NCBI GenBank assembly: GCA_001899445.1
Contig: MPOA01000001.1
Span: 84,564 to 148,563, forward strand
Reading direction: 5' to 3'
DNA length: 64,000 nt
Origin: Candidatus Desulfopertinax cowenii
Lineage (GTDB): Bacteria; Bacillota; Desulfotomaculia; Desulfotomaculales; Desulforudaceae
Shown here: piece after piece, positions 46,401 to 54,192 of the stretch
Numbering within the stretch: position 1 is the first letter of the stretch
Layout of the letters: each line of letters starts with the position of its first letter
Translations under genes and position numbers: made by a program
Notes under the pieces: model-generated
Database searches by the model: none
What the model saw: the letters and a program-made list of their open reading frames with translations, nothing else
Told to the model about the DNA's origin: nothing

Positions 46401-47534
46401 TCAGTGTCGTCCGCCGTCCCGGTCGCAGTCCGTGTCGCAGTCGCGGCGCGCCGCGAGTCGTCCGGCGAGGCTCTCGCCGCTCCGCAGCGAGTGCGCGTAC
46501 ACGCGGAGGAGAGTCTCCGGGGTGTGCCCGAGGAGCGCCGCCGCGGTGGCGAGGTCGACCCCGTCGGCCACCAGTATCGATCCCGCGCCGTGCCGCAGGT
46601 CGTGGACGCGTATGTGCGGCAGGCCCGCCCGCGCCAGAGCCGCGTTAAGCGTCCGCCGGACCGAGTACTCGCCAAGCGGGCGGTCGCCCGGGCCGAACAC
46701 GTACCGGTCGTCGATGTGGAGCGGGGTCACTCTCCCCGCGAGCCTGGCCCGCCGGAGTCCGGCGAGGAGATCCACCGTCTCCGGGTCGAGGCGGATCGTC
46801 CGCACGGATGTGGCCGTCTTGGCCTCGTCGCCCTCCGGTTTTGGTCGCCGCCGCCGCGTGTCGATCGATCGGCGGACGGTGATCGTCCCCGCATCGAGGT
46901 CCACGTCCGACCACCGGAGGCCGAGGACCTCGCCGAGGCGCATGCCGGTGAGGGCGAGGATCCTAACCACGATGTAGTACTTGTACGGGCGGGCCGCGTC
47001 GAGCATCGCGGCGAGCTCTGCGGGCGTGAGCACCCGCCGCCGCCGGCGCGGCACCCGCGGCGCGCGGATCCCGGCGGACGGATCGTGCGGGATGATCTGG
47101 TCCGCGGCCGCCCGGCGGATCGCCGCCCGGAGCGTCGCGTAGATGCCCTGCACCGTCTTGGGCGCGAGCTCCGGATAGGCGCCGGCGAGCGCGGCGCGAA
47201 GGTCCGGGGCGGTGACGCCGTACAGTGACAGGTGGCCCACCACCGGGACGAGCCGCCGGACGTGCCACTCGTACGTCTCCCACGCCCTCTCCGAGACCGA
47301 TCCTCGTAACTCGCGGACCCACCGCTGCAAGTACTCGCCGAGAGAGATCGCCGCCTTCCGCGGCCCCGCCGGGTCGCGGCGGAGCCGGGCATCGAGATCC
47401 TGCGCGTACCGCTTGGCCTGCCTCTCCGTGCCGTAAAACGTCTCATAGTGCCGGAGCTGTCTCCCGTTGTCGTCGGTGCCGAGGTACACCGTTATCGTGT
47501 AACGGCCGTCCCCCCTCTTTCGCACACTTGGCAT
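46401..47534 (-). CDS. int: Tyrosine-type site-specific integrase
   Basis: 377 residues. An N-terminal AP2-like arm-binding part (RKRGDGRYTITVYLG) and a SAM-like core-binding domain (SLGEYLQRWVREL) precede the catalytic domain, with Arg in LTGMRLGEVLGLRW, the HxxR pair in VHDLRHGAG, His in LLGHTPETL and Tyr in LRVYAHS. All catalytic residues are present, so it should be active. The stop lies 27 bases inside the att repeat. The ATG shares one base with the stop of the upstream gene (TAATG), so the two are translationally coupled. Confidence 0.94.
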   Translation of the reverse strand: MPSVRKRGDGRYTITVYLGTDDNGRQLRHYETFYGTERQAKRYAQDLDARLRRDPAGPRKAAISLGEYLQRWVRELRGSVSERAWETYEWHVRRLVPVVGHLSLYGVTAPDLRAALAGAYPELAPKTVQGIYATLRAAIRRAAADQIIPHDPSAGIRAPRVPRRRRRVLTPAELAAMLDAARPYKYYIVVRILALTGMRLGEVLGLRWSDVDLDAGTITVRRSIDTRRRRPKPEGDEAKTATSVRTIRLDPETVDLLAGLRRARLAGRVTPLHIDDRYVFGPGDRPLGEYSVRRTLNAALARAGLPHIRVHDLRHGAGSILVADGVDLATAAALLGHTPETLLRVYAHSLRSGESLAGRLAARRDCDTDCDRDGGRH

Positions 47535-47785
47535 TATCTACCAAACCCCCTGGTGACGCGGGGGCGCTCGGTGGAAAAGCTCTTCTGCGCCTGCCAGGCG
47601 ATCTCCTTCTCGAACTCCTGTTCGCGAGTGGCAAGATACTCCTCGAGCGCCGCCTCCGAGATCCTGATCCGCCGCGGGGAGAGCTGGAACGCTCTCAATC
47701 GTCCCATTCGGATCTCGTCGTACACGAATATCCTCTTCGCTCTCAAAACCTTCGCGACTTCCGCCACGGTGTAGATTTTCTGCAC
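47534..47785 (-). CDS. Excisionase-like helix-turn-helix protein
   Basis: 83 residues from GTG 47785, preceded by AGGAGGTGA at 8 bases. The N-terminal winged-helix type DNA-binding segment (YTVAEVAKVLRAKRIFVYDEIRMGRL) matches the HTH_17/excisionase family, followed by a charged helix (ALEEYLATREQEFEKEIAW). In this position it probably directs excision and possibly regulates int. It is coupled to int by TAATG and lies downstream of a strong hairpin terminator. Confidence 0.82.
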   Translation of the reverse strand: MQKIYTVAEVAKVLRAKRIFVYDEIRMGRLRAFQLSPRRIRISEAALEEYLATREQEFEKEIAWQAQKSFSTERPRVTRGFGR

Positions 47786-47811
47786 GTGGCAATCACCTCC
47801 TGAGAAACGCG

Positions 47812-47840
47812 AAACGCGCAGCCTTCGGGCTGCGCGTTTT
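47812..47840. terminator. Strong UUCG-loop terminator between xis and vsr
   Basis: AAACGCGCAGCC-TTCG-GGCTGCGCG followed by TTTTCT on the plus strand; the minus strand ends in TTTCGCGTTTC. Placed between vsr and the excisionase gene, it should limit read-through from the modification operon into xis-int. Confidence 0.75.
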
Positions 47841-47936
47841 CTAACGCATTGGAGGTGATTCGACGCTCGCAAACAAACTGTTGAACAAAAAACCCTCAAA
47901 GGGGTTCAACCACCATACTTAAGACAGTTTTGGGGA

Positions 47937-48350
47937 TCAATCGCCGATTTGATGCTCCCGAAGTGTCCGTAGTAGGTTCTCGATCCCCGCGTCCAGGTCG
48001 CACTCCCAGATCACGTGCACCCGCCACCCGGATCGTGTCAGAGCTTCCACCGCGGCCTTGTCCCGCTGTACGTTGCGTTCAATCTTGGCTTTCCAGTAGT
48101 CCACGTTGGAGGAGGGCATCCGGGAGCGGGGGCACCCGTGCCAGTGCCAGAAGCACCCGTGGACGAACACAACCGTCTTGTAGCGCGGAAGCACCAGGTC
48201 GGGGCGCCCCGGTAGGTCTCGGCGGTGCAACCGGTATCTGAAACCAGCCCTGTGCACCGCCCTCCGCACGGCCATCTCCGAGGTGGTGTCCCGCCCACGA
48301 ACGCGGGACATTATGCGGCTTCGGGTTTCTGGGTCAACAGTGTCAGTCAT
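47937..48350 (-). CDS. vsr: Very-short-patch mismatch endonuclease Vsr
   Basis: 137 residues. Family motifs: MSRVRGRDTTSEMAVRRAVH at the N-terminus, GRPDLVLPRYKTVVFVHGCFWHWHGC with the catalytic Asp and zinc-ligand Cys/His, and WECDLD near the C-terminus. Vsr nicks next to T in T:G mismatches that arise from deamination of 5-methylcytosine, which fits the methyltransferase encoded two genes upstream. Its ATG overlaps the stop of the putative endonuclease by 8 bases. Confidence 0.94.
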   Translation of the reverse strand: MTDTVDPETRSRIMSRVRGRDTTSEMAVRRAVHRAGFRYRLHRRDLPGRPDLVLPRYKTVVFVHGCFWHWHGCPRSRMPSSNVDYWKAKIERNVQRDKAAVEALTRSGWRVHVIWECDLDAGIENLLRTLREHQIGD

Positions 48351-49323
48351 CGCTCTCCAGGTGCCCCGGAATCTCGATCAATAGAGATTTGTCGGCCTCG
48401 ACCTCGGCCACCCTCTCGTTGTATTTGTGGAGAAGATCCACCATGGTGTGCTTCAATCCGCTCCTGCTGAACCCCGCCATCTCTTCGACGTTCTGTCCTA
48501 CAAAGGATTCAATTGGTACCACGCCAATGTGGTTTTCGAGTCCGGCAGCTTCCGCGAACTGAGTCGCTGCGGCCACTCGTCTACCGGGTACCAAAAGAAG
48601 CACGCGGTAGCCGTTTCGAATATTGTCCTTACACTTTTCAAACACGCCTGGCATCGGGGCAACAGTCACGTGGAATACCGTGTCGCCCACGACGAAATCC
48701 CCAGGCCGTCCTAACTGTTGATCCGCGGTCGTGTGAGAGTAGTTCTCTATTTCTACGTGAGGGTATCTCAACGCGAGCTTAGCGCCTACTAGGTGTTGAC
48801 TGACCGCTCCCGCCTTGTTCTCCGCCGCTGCCAAGTTTAGGACGTCCGCCACAATTTCCCACCCCTGTTTGGTTAAGTCGATCCTCACCGCAATCGGCTT
48901 GCGATCAAAGTACTCCCGAACCCTCTCCACCAACCACCCTTGTAGTTGGTCGATCAACGCCCCGCGCTCCGTAGGGCTCATTTCCCCCAGTTGTTGGCGG
49001 AAGCGACTCTTGTTAAGGGACTGAACTAAATGCTCTGCGGACGTCCGAGTCGATCTCGTAGTGCGTCCACCCTCACTAGCCAAAAGCCTGTTTTCCCCAT
49101 AACGCTTTAGTATCCTCTGAATCTTCGGTCCCGACGTTCTCACTTGATTCTTCTCAGTAAGATAGTCGTTCTGTGTTATCGGATAACTCCCACGCATGAT
49201 CTCGAGCACCGCCAGCCCCGCGCACATTGAGTTCCGTAGCGGCTCCTGGTTCGCTGCGGGACGTTCGCCCTCGTACCAATCTTTGAGGATTTCGAATAGT
49301 TCACCCAGCACGACGTCATTCAT
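48343..49323 (-). CDS. Putative type II restriction endonuclease (DUF4928-like)
   Basis: 326 residues from ATG 49323, which overlaps the methyltransferase stop (ATGA). The N-terminal half is helical (VLGELFEILKDWYEGERPA; LTEKNQVRTSGPKIQRILKRYG). The C-terminal half has LGRPGDFVVGDTVFHVTVAPMP, resembling a PD-(D/E)xK-type core in which D and a downstream acidic residue could be catalytic. I recall DUF4928 proteins occurring beside cytosine methyltransferases. Position between dcm and vsr with coupled starts strongly suggests the cognate restriction enzyme, but no proven motif is visible. Confidence 0.68.
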   Translation of the reverse strand: MNDVVLGELFEILKDWYEGERPAANQEPLRNSMCAGLAVLEIMRGSYPITQNDYLTEKNQVRTSGPKIQRILKRYGENRLLASEGGRTTRSTRTSAEHLVQSLNKSRFRQQLGEMSPTERGALIDQLQGWLVERVREYFDRKPIAVRIDLTKQGWEIVADVLNLAAAENKAGAVSQHLVGAKLALRYPHVEIENYSHTTADQQLGRPGDFVVGDTVFHVTVAPMPGVFEKCKDNIRNGYRVLLLVPGRRVAAATQFAEAAGLENHIGVVPIESFVGQNVEEMAGFSRSGLKHTMVDLLHKYNERVAEVEADKSLLIEIPGHLESDD

Positions 49324-50531
49324 GCCCTCGACGCCTCCCACAGTGCCGCCATCGATTCAGCCCTAGTACGGAATGCCGCCGACGCGTCGCTCTGACGACT
49401 CTCGCGTCGTGCCGTGTTCCGAGCGGCGAAGGCGAGGGGCGTCAAGAGGTGCCTCGAGAGCCACTCCACTGCTGGAACCGCCACCGCGTCACCCATCGCC
49501 CAATAGGCCTCGGTGTAGCTCTCCGGCAGCCAGAAGGAGTCGGGAGCGCCCATTAGCCGTGCTGCCTCGCGCGGCGAGAGCAGCCTCGTCCTAACCACGC
49601 CGTCGCGCACCACCACTACAGTCTGACGGCTAGAACCGCCCTGCGGCGTACGGAGGCATCCGGCCACTCCGTCGAACCGAACCTCGGCACGTTGTCTGCC
49701 GTCCCGCGTCCGGCGGTATAGCATGCCGACGCGTCGGCCCCCAGCCGCCAGCGCATGCTCAACCTTGGCGCGGTTGCGTTTGGTCATCAGGCCGAGCAGG
49801 TGATCCGTCTCGGCTTTGGAGTGCCAGGCCACCTCGGTGGGGTCGTCATCGATCATCCCGGCCAGATCCGGTACGGGATCGGTTGGGACGGGCAAGTCCC
49901 ACCACCGCCACAGTTCCCTGAGGTCTGAGGGAAGCTTTGTTACGGTTGACAATAGCGACCCGCTGACCCAAGGGCTGTCCGGCGGAGATTTCACTGTGAA
50001 CCTCTCGACGTCTACCCCCGAGTCCACGGCCACGACGAACACCCGGGGACGCGATTGGGGCAGAAAACGGCGCGCGTCGATCACCATCGCGCCGAACTGC
50101 ATGTCGAGCGCGGCCAGGGCCTCGCACAAGCCCCGAAAGTTCTCCCCCCGCAAGAGTCCAGTCACATTCTCGATGGCGATCAGCGGTGGTCGACGCCCCA
50201 GGTCGTTGAGTCGGTGCATGATCCGCCAGAACGCCCAGAACACGCCGCTCCGCCTCGCTGACATTCCACGTCCCCAGCCCGCGAGAGACAAGTCTTGACA
50301 AGGGAAGGAAGCCCAAGCTAGGTCAGCCACCCCCGGCAGGGATTCCGGTGCGACCTCGGCAACGTCGCACCGCACGAAAGCATCCTCTCCGAAGTTCTCC
50401 ACGTAGATTTTGCCCTTGCTCTGATCGATGTCGTTAGCCCACAGACAGTGCCAATCGGGCTCCAAAGCTAACCGGACCAGTCCCGCCCCTGCGAAGAACT
50501 CGTAGAAGCCTAGCGCCCGAACTGGCCTCAT
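49320..50531 (-). CDS. DNA (cytosine-5)-methyltransferase
   Basis: 403 residues from ATG 50531, 6-7 bases after GGGGGG. The m5C motifs are in order: I, FYEFFAGAGLVRLAL; IV, ASFPCQDLSLAG with catalytic Cys; VI, IAIENVTG; VIII, QSRPRVFVVA; IX, RLLSPREAARLMGAP; X, GDAVAVPAVEWL. The variable target-recognition region lies about 200-290, so the site recognised cannot be read. It protects host DNA from the adjacent endonuclease. It heads the operon dcm-endonuclease-vsr. Confidence 0.93.
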   Translation of the reverse strand: MRPVRALGFYEFFAGAGLVRLALEPDWHCLWANDIDQSKGKIYVENFGEDAFVRCDVAEVAPESLPGVADLAWASFPCQDLSLAGWGRGMSARRSGVFWAFWRIMHRLNDLGRRPPLIAIENVTGLLRGENFRGLCEALAALDMQFGAMVIDARRFLPQSRPRVFVVAVDSGVDVERFTVKSPPDSPWVSGSLLSTVTKLPSDLRELWRWWDLPVPTDPVPDLAGMIDDDPTEVAWHSKAETDHLLGLMTKRNRAKVEHALAAGGRRVGMLYRRTRDGRQRAEVRFDGVAGCLRTPQGGSSRQTVVVVRDGVVRTRLLSPREAARLMGAPDSFWLPESYTEAYWAMGDAVAVPAVEWLSRHLLTPLAFAARNTARRESRQSDASAAFRTRAESMAALWEASRA

Positions 50532-50748
50532 GACATGCCCCCCTTTCGTCGAGATGCTCACCAAAGTGGAAAGGGGCGGGAAATCCCACCCCCGTGAAGT
50601 ACGGCGACTGTTTCAGGTGTCCGCACACCCAACCAATTACTGCTCCGCTCACAGTCCGACCCTTCCTCTCGGCGCAGCACCCATCTCCAGGTGGGACTAC
50701 ACCGTCGTTGGAGCTATTGATTGTTGGTATGCACTCTTCACCACTCAT
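50434..50748 (-). CDS. Possible small Cys-containing protein overlapping the methyltransferase start
   Basis: 104 residues from ATG 50748, with AAGGAAG about 7 bases upstream. The first 75 codons lie in front of the methyltransferase and read like protein (GCCAERKGRTVSGAVIGWVCGHLKQSPYF), with several Cys. The last 30 run in another frame through the methyltransferase start. It could be a controller or accessory of the restriction system, or chance. Family not recognised. Confidence 0.35.
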   Translation of the reverse strand: MSGEECIPTINSSNDGVVPPGDGCCAERKGRTVSGAVIGWVCGHLKQSPYFTGVGFPAPFHFGEHLDERGACHEASSGARLLRVLRRGGTGPVSFGARLALSVG

Positions 50749-50840
50749 CCTTAAACTTCCTTCTTGGACAAGCAAAAAACTTACGAAATCTGAGATTCCT
50801 AAACTCTCACACTCTCCTTTCGTCCTTTTAGTAATGAGGA

Positions 50841-52730
50841 ATCGAGTAGGAGGGAGTGATTAATCCCCGTCCTCTCACACCACCGTACGTACCGTTCGGT
50901 ATACGGCGGTTCACAATGTGCAACGAAGTTGATCATATCGCTCGGTTAAACTCTTAAGCCCTTTGTCTCGCCAGAAGGCGAGGCCGAGGGCTTTGTTTAC
51001 CTGTGGAGTCTTCGCCAGTCGCCAATAACCCTTACGTGATCCAGCGATCAGTGCCGCCCAGTCTTGGGGAATGCCCAAGGCTGTTAGGCGGCGCTTTTTG
51101 GTCTTGGGCTTCTTCCACTGTTTGAGGTAGCACATCCGCAGTCGACGGCGTATCCATTCATCAAGAGCCTGAATTTTGCTTCTGGTGTCGGCGAGTTGGA
51201 AATATCCCATCCACCCCACCAGATAAGTGTTTAACCGCTTAATCCTTTGCTCCATGGATTGTCCGTTGCTACGGCAGGTTAGTCGGCGGATGTTACCCTT
51301 GAATCGCTGGATGACCTTCGGTGCCAGCCTGATTTTGGGTTCTTGGTGATGGGTAAAGGTGAACCCAAGGAATTTCCGCTTCCACGGGCGGTCAACAGCA
51401 CTCTTTTGCGCGTTGACCTTGAGCTTTAACCGTTCTTCTACGAATCTCTGGACACTGGCCATAACCCGTTCTCCCGCTCTCCGGCTCTTTACGTACAGGT
51501 TGCAATCGTCGGCATACCGTACGTATCTGTGTCCGCGACGCAGCAGTTCCCAGTCAAGTTCATCCAGCACTATGTTGGCCAGCAGGGGGCTTAACGGCCC
51601 GCCTTGGGGGGTGCCTTTTTCGGACGTGACCTTTACGCCGTTGACCATTATTCCGGCTTGGAGGTATCGTCTGATTAGGCGTAAGATACGCTTGTCGGCA
51701 ATTCTCCGGGCCAGCCGTGACATTAGGATGTCGTGGTTGACCTTGTCGAAGAATTTCTCCAAGTCGATGTCCACTACCCACCGGTATCCTTCCTGGATAT
51801 ACTGCTGGGCCATCTTTACGGCTGTATGGGCTCTGCGTCCAGGCCGGAAGCCGTAGCTGTATGGGGAGAACGTTGGGTCGTAGTAAGGATCCAGGACTTG
51901 TAGAAGGGCCTGTTGGATCAGGCGGTCCAGCACCGTCGGAATTCCTAGCAGCCGTGTACCGCCGTCGGGTTTCGGGATTTCGACCCGGCGTACCGGTTGG
52001 GGTCGGTAGGTTCCGTTAAGGAGTTGCTTTTTGATCTGGGGCCAGTGCTCGACAAGGAATGGCCGCAGGTCTTTTGTGGTCATTCCGTCGATCCCCGGCG
52101 CTCCTTTGTTGGTCTCCACACGGCGCAGGGCGTTGAGCATATTCGCTCTCTTAACCACCTGCTCCATCCAGGGCGTATGTTCGTCTTCGCGGGTCGTTTC
52201 CGTGGCTTGCGCCGGAGAGAGACTAGGCACTCCACCAGTCCCCGGCGGATTCACCGCTTCCTCCTGATGGTAGCTCCCTTTCGGGATTTTCGGCTGTCGT
52301 TGTTTCTCTCGCGAGCTCGCCAAGATACTTCCCTCACATTCGTGTTCGGCCCTTCCCTGCTCAGACGTCTCCTTGCAGGTACTATGGCCTCTGCTGACTT
52401 CTGCCGGTTCAGCCGTACATCGCTGCACGGGTTGCCGATTTAATCGGCGTTTCCGGCAGATCTCCCCGGGTAAGAGTGCTGTCTTTCCCTCCATCTACCC
52501 GCCCCATTTACTCTTGGCAGCCTTCGGTAGCAAGGACTTCGCTTTGTCTTGCAAGCTCGTCCAACTGCCACTAGCCTCACCTGGGGTTCGTGGTCCTCGG
52601 GCCGGAGGTTTGCCGCCGGCTTCCTTCGGATTCCACCTCGCGGTGGACACCCTTGCCTTAAGCTAACGACTACTGCTACCTTCGCCGTTCGGGACTTGCA
52701 CCCTATAGACAGCACCCATGCCGGGCGCAC
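50841..52730 (-). mobile_element. Group II intron (bacterial class C type)
   Basis: The minus-strand 5' end reads GTGCGCCCGGCATGGG at 52730. The 3' end carries a domain V-like hairpin (CCGTATACCGAACGGTACGTACGG region, about 50875-50910) and a domain VI ending CCTACTCGAT at 50841. It encloses a reverse transcriptase ORF. The insertion point is a few bases after the terminator hairpin below tRNA-Arg(CCG), the placement typical of class C introns, which home to terminator stem-loops. Exact ends are inferred from motif similarity. Confidence 0.82.
50911..52323 (-). CDS. ltrA: Group II intron reverse transcriptase/maturase
   Basis: 470 residues from TTG 52323, 7-8 bases after GAGGGA; the frame is open to 52494 but that part belongs to the ribozyme. 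Palm motifs are intact: GAPGIDGMTTKDL, YSYGFRPGRRAHTA, DIDLEKFFDKVNHD, KGTPQGGPLSPLLANI and catalytic YADD in RYADDCNLY. The maturase thumb (GYFQLADTRSKIQALDEWIRRRLR) follows. No HNH endonuclease domain is present, as in class C introns. All key residues are present, so it may be active. Confidence 0.93.
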   Translation of the reverse strand: MASSREKQRQPKIPKGSYHQEEAVNPPGTGGVPSLSPAQATETTREDEHTPWMEQVVKRANMLNALRRVETNKGAPGIDGMTTKDLRPFLVEHWPQIKKQLLNGTYRPQPVRRVEIPKPDGGTRLLGIPTVLDRLIQQALLQVLDPYYDPTFSPYSYGFRPGRRAHTAVKMAQQYIQEGYRWVVDIDLEKFFDKVNHDILMSRLARRIADKRILRLIRRYLQAGIMVNGVKVTSEKGTPQGGPLSPLLANIVLDELDWELLRRGHRYVRYADDCNLYVKSRRAGERVMASVQRFVEERLKLKVNAQKSAVDRPWKRKFLGFTFTHHQEPKIRLAPKVIQRFKGNIRRLTCRSNGQSMEQRIKRLNTYLVGWMGYFQLADTRSKIQALDEWIRRRLRMCYLKQWKKPKTKKRRLTALGIPQDWAALIAGSRKGYWRLAKTPQVNKALGLAFWRDKGLKSLTERYDQLRCTL

Positions 52731-52737
52731 AAGTGAA

Positions 52738-52768
52738 AACCCGCGAGGCCTTGTACCACGCGGGTTTG
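52738..52768 (-). terminator. Terminator hairpin after tRNA-Arg(CCG), intron insertion site
   Basis: On the minus strand AAACCCGCG...CGCGGGTTT is followed by TCACTT and then the intron 5' end at 52730. Confidence 0.8.
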
Positions 52769-52776
52769 AGGTTCCT

Positions 52777-52808
52777 TCTTATGGTGCGCCCGGCAGGAGT
52801 CGAACCTG
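52777..52808. repeat. att direct repeat, tRNA-proximal copy
   Basis: 32 bases identical to 46343-46374. Here the repeat completes a functional tRNA-Arg 3' end. Confidence 0.9.
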
Positions 52809-52856
52809 CGCACCTGGCTCCGGAGGCCAGCGCTCTATCCACTGAGCTACGGGCGC
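52782..52856 (-). tRNA. tRNA-Arg (anticodon CCG), element attachment target
   Basis: 75 bases, acceptor GCGCCCG/CGGGCGC, discriminator A, encoded CCA; anticodon loop CTCCGGA. The 3' 27 bases are supplied by the att repeat, so the tRNA stays intact after integration. Confidence 0.97.
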
Positions 52857-52868
52857 AATGCATTTTTT

Positions 52869-52897
52869 ATTATACCGAAAAGTAGGTCGCAATGCAA
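52869..52897 (-). promoter_or_regulatory. Promoter of tRNA-Arg(CCG)
   Basis: Minus-strand TTGCAT (52892-52897) and TATAAT (52869-52874), 17-base spacing. Confidence 0.85.
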
Positions 52898-52966
52898 GCC
52901 ATTTAGCCCATTGGCCTGTCAAGGGCACCGCAACAATCGCACAGTACCTCCACCGCTATGGGTGGC

Positions 52967-53902
52967 TCATATAAGCCCATTCTCCTGCAGCACTTTCCGT
53001 AGGACGCCGGCGGAGTGACAGAGGGCCTCCTCTTCGTGCACGTCCAAGGGCAGATCGAGTACTTTGATCCGCCCCTTACGGCCCACGATCGTGGGCAGGC
53101 TGAACGCCGTGTCAGTAATGCCGTAGTAACCGTGTACCAATCCGGATACCGTTAGTACACTCTGTTGGTCGCGCACGATCGCCTCGCAAATCCGCCGCAC
53201 ACTGAGACTCACCGCGTAGTATGTCGCACCCTTACGGGAGATGATCTCGGCCGCTGCCCCCCGTACCTGATCGGCAAACCGCTCCCGGTCGGGTCTGGGC
53301 ACCCCGCGCCGGTCGCAAAACTCATCCACGTGCATCCCGGCGATAGTCGCCCGGCTCCAGAGAAACACTTCTGAATCACCATGCTCGCCCAACACGTAGG
53401 CGTGCACGTTCCGGGCATCCACCCGGCAGTGCCGGCTCAGCAGGTGGCGGAACCGGGCGCTGTCCAGGATGGTGCCCGAACCGATGACGGCGTGTTCCGG
53501 CAGTCCGGTAAACCGCAGGACGGCATAGGTCAGGACGTCCACCGGGTTGGTCACCATCAGCAACACCCCGCCATTCCAGTGCCGCAACAGCCGGTCCGTC
53601 ACGTCCCGCACCACCCGGAGGTTACGCGCGGCCAGCTCCAAGCGGGTCTCCCCCGGATGCTGGTTTGCGCCGGCGGCGAAAATGATGATCAGGGCGTCCC
53701 GGCAGTCCTCGTAATCGCCAGCGTAGATTCTCACCGGACCGGTGAAGGGTGTACTGTCAGCGATATCCCTGGCCTCCCCTTCGGCCCGGGCCCGGTCGAT
53801 ATCGATCAGCGCCACTTGGTTCGCCAGACTGGCGGTAACCAGGGTATAAGCCACCGTCGCCCCCACGGCCCCCGCACCGATAATCACCATTTTCACAGCC
53901 AT
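52967..53902 (-). CDS. ldh: L-lactate dehydrogenase
   Basis: 311 residues from ATG 53902, 9 bases after GGAGG; the frame upstream has no SD. The NAD-binding motif GAGAVGATVAY, the substrate-loop sequence GANQHPGETRLEL (Gln at the position that selects lactate over malate), MVTNPVDVLTY and the catalytic His in GEHGDSEVF are present. It interconverts pyruvate and L-lactate with NADH. It stands alone downstream of the tRNA-Arg unit and may sit on its own promoter. Confidence 0.92.
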   Translation of the reverse strand: MAVKMVIIGAGAVGATVAYTLVTASLANQVALIDIDRARAEGEARDIADSTPFTGPVRIYAGDYEDCRDALIIIFAAGANQHPGETRLELAARNLRVVRDVTDRLLRHWNGGVLLMVTNPVDVLTYAVLRFTGLPEHAVIGSGTILDSARFRHLLSRHCRVDARNVHAYVLGEHGDSEVFLWSRATIAGMHVDEFCDRRGVPRPDRERFADQVRGAAAEIISRKGATYYAVSLSVRRICEAIVRDQQSVLTVSGLVHGYYGITDTAFSLPTIVGRKGRIKVLDLPLDVHEEEALCHSAGVLRKVLQENGLI

Positions 53903-54013
53903 CCAAATCCACCTCCGGACTATTCTTTCCCGCAAGCAGCGGGAATAACGATCGTTTGGAGTGCAAATACTCAAGGAAGTATACATTAATAGTCATGCAG
54001 GGGGGGCAGTACC

Positions 54014-54175
54014 GTGCGACGGGCAATCCTCTGGGTCTTGAAACTGATCTTTGCCCGCCTGGTATGGAACCGGGTGGTCGGACGCTTGCGCCAGCGCGCC
54101 ACCAGAATATTCAGTGTCCGTAATCTGTTCGGGGAATCGGTAGCCACCTGGTTGCAAATGCGCAGATTGAAATGA
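54014..54175 (+). CDS. Small basic hypothetical protein
   Basis: 53 residues from GTG 54014, with AGGGGGGG about 8 bases upstream. It is strongly basic and helical (ILWVLKLIFARLVWNRVVGRLRQ), with a hydrophobic N-terminal face that could lie on the membrane. Divergent from ldh. Family not recognised. Confidence 0.5.
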   Translation: MRRAILWVLKLIFARLVWNRVVGRLRQRATRIFSVRNLFGESVATWLQMRRLK

Positions 54176-54192
54176 CCCGGTCCTCGGAAAAA

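Larger units (their letters stand above)
46343..52808. mobile_element. Integrated element in tRNA-Arg(CCG), about 6.4 kb
   Basis: The element is bounded by a perfect 32-bp direct repeat (46343-46374 and 52777-52808) that contains the last 27 bases of tRNA-Arg(CCG). Between them lie a tyrosine integrase directly inside the left repeat, an excisionase-like gene, vsr, a putative restriction endonuclease, a DNA cytosine methyltransferase and a group II intron. No conjugation, replication or phage structural gene is present, so it would need help to transfer. The integrase and excisionase are visibly richer in GC than the flanking chromosome. Confidence 0.88.

Noticed and set aside
46218..47228. 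Long plus-strand frames opposite the integrase
   Set aside because: Arg/Pro-rich shadow of the very GC-rich integrase gene; the integrase has all tyrosine-recombinase catalytic residues.
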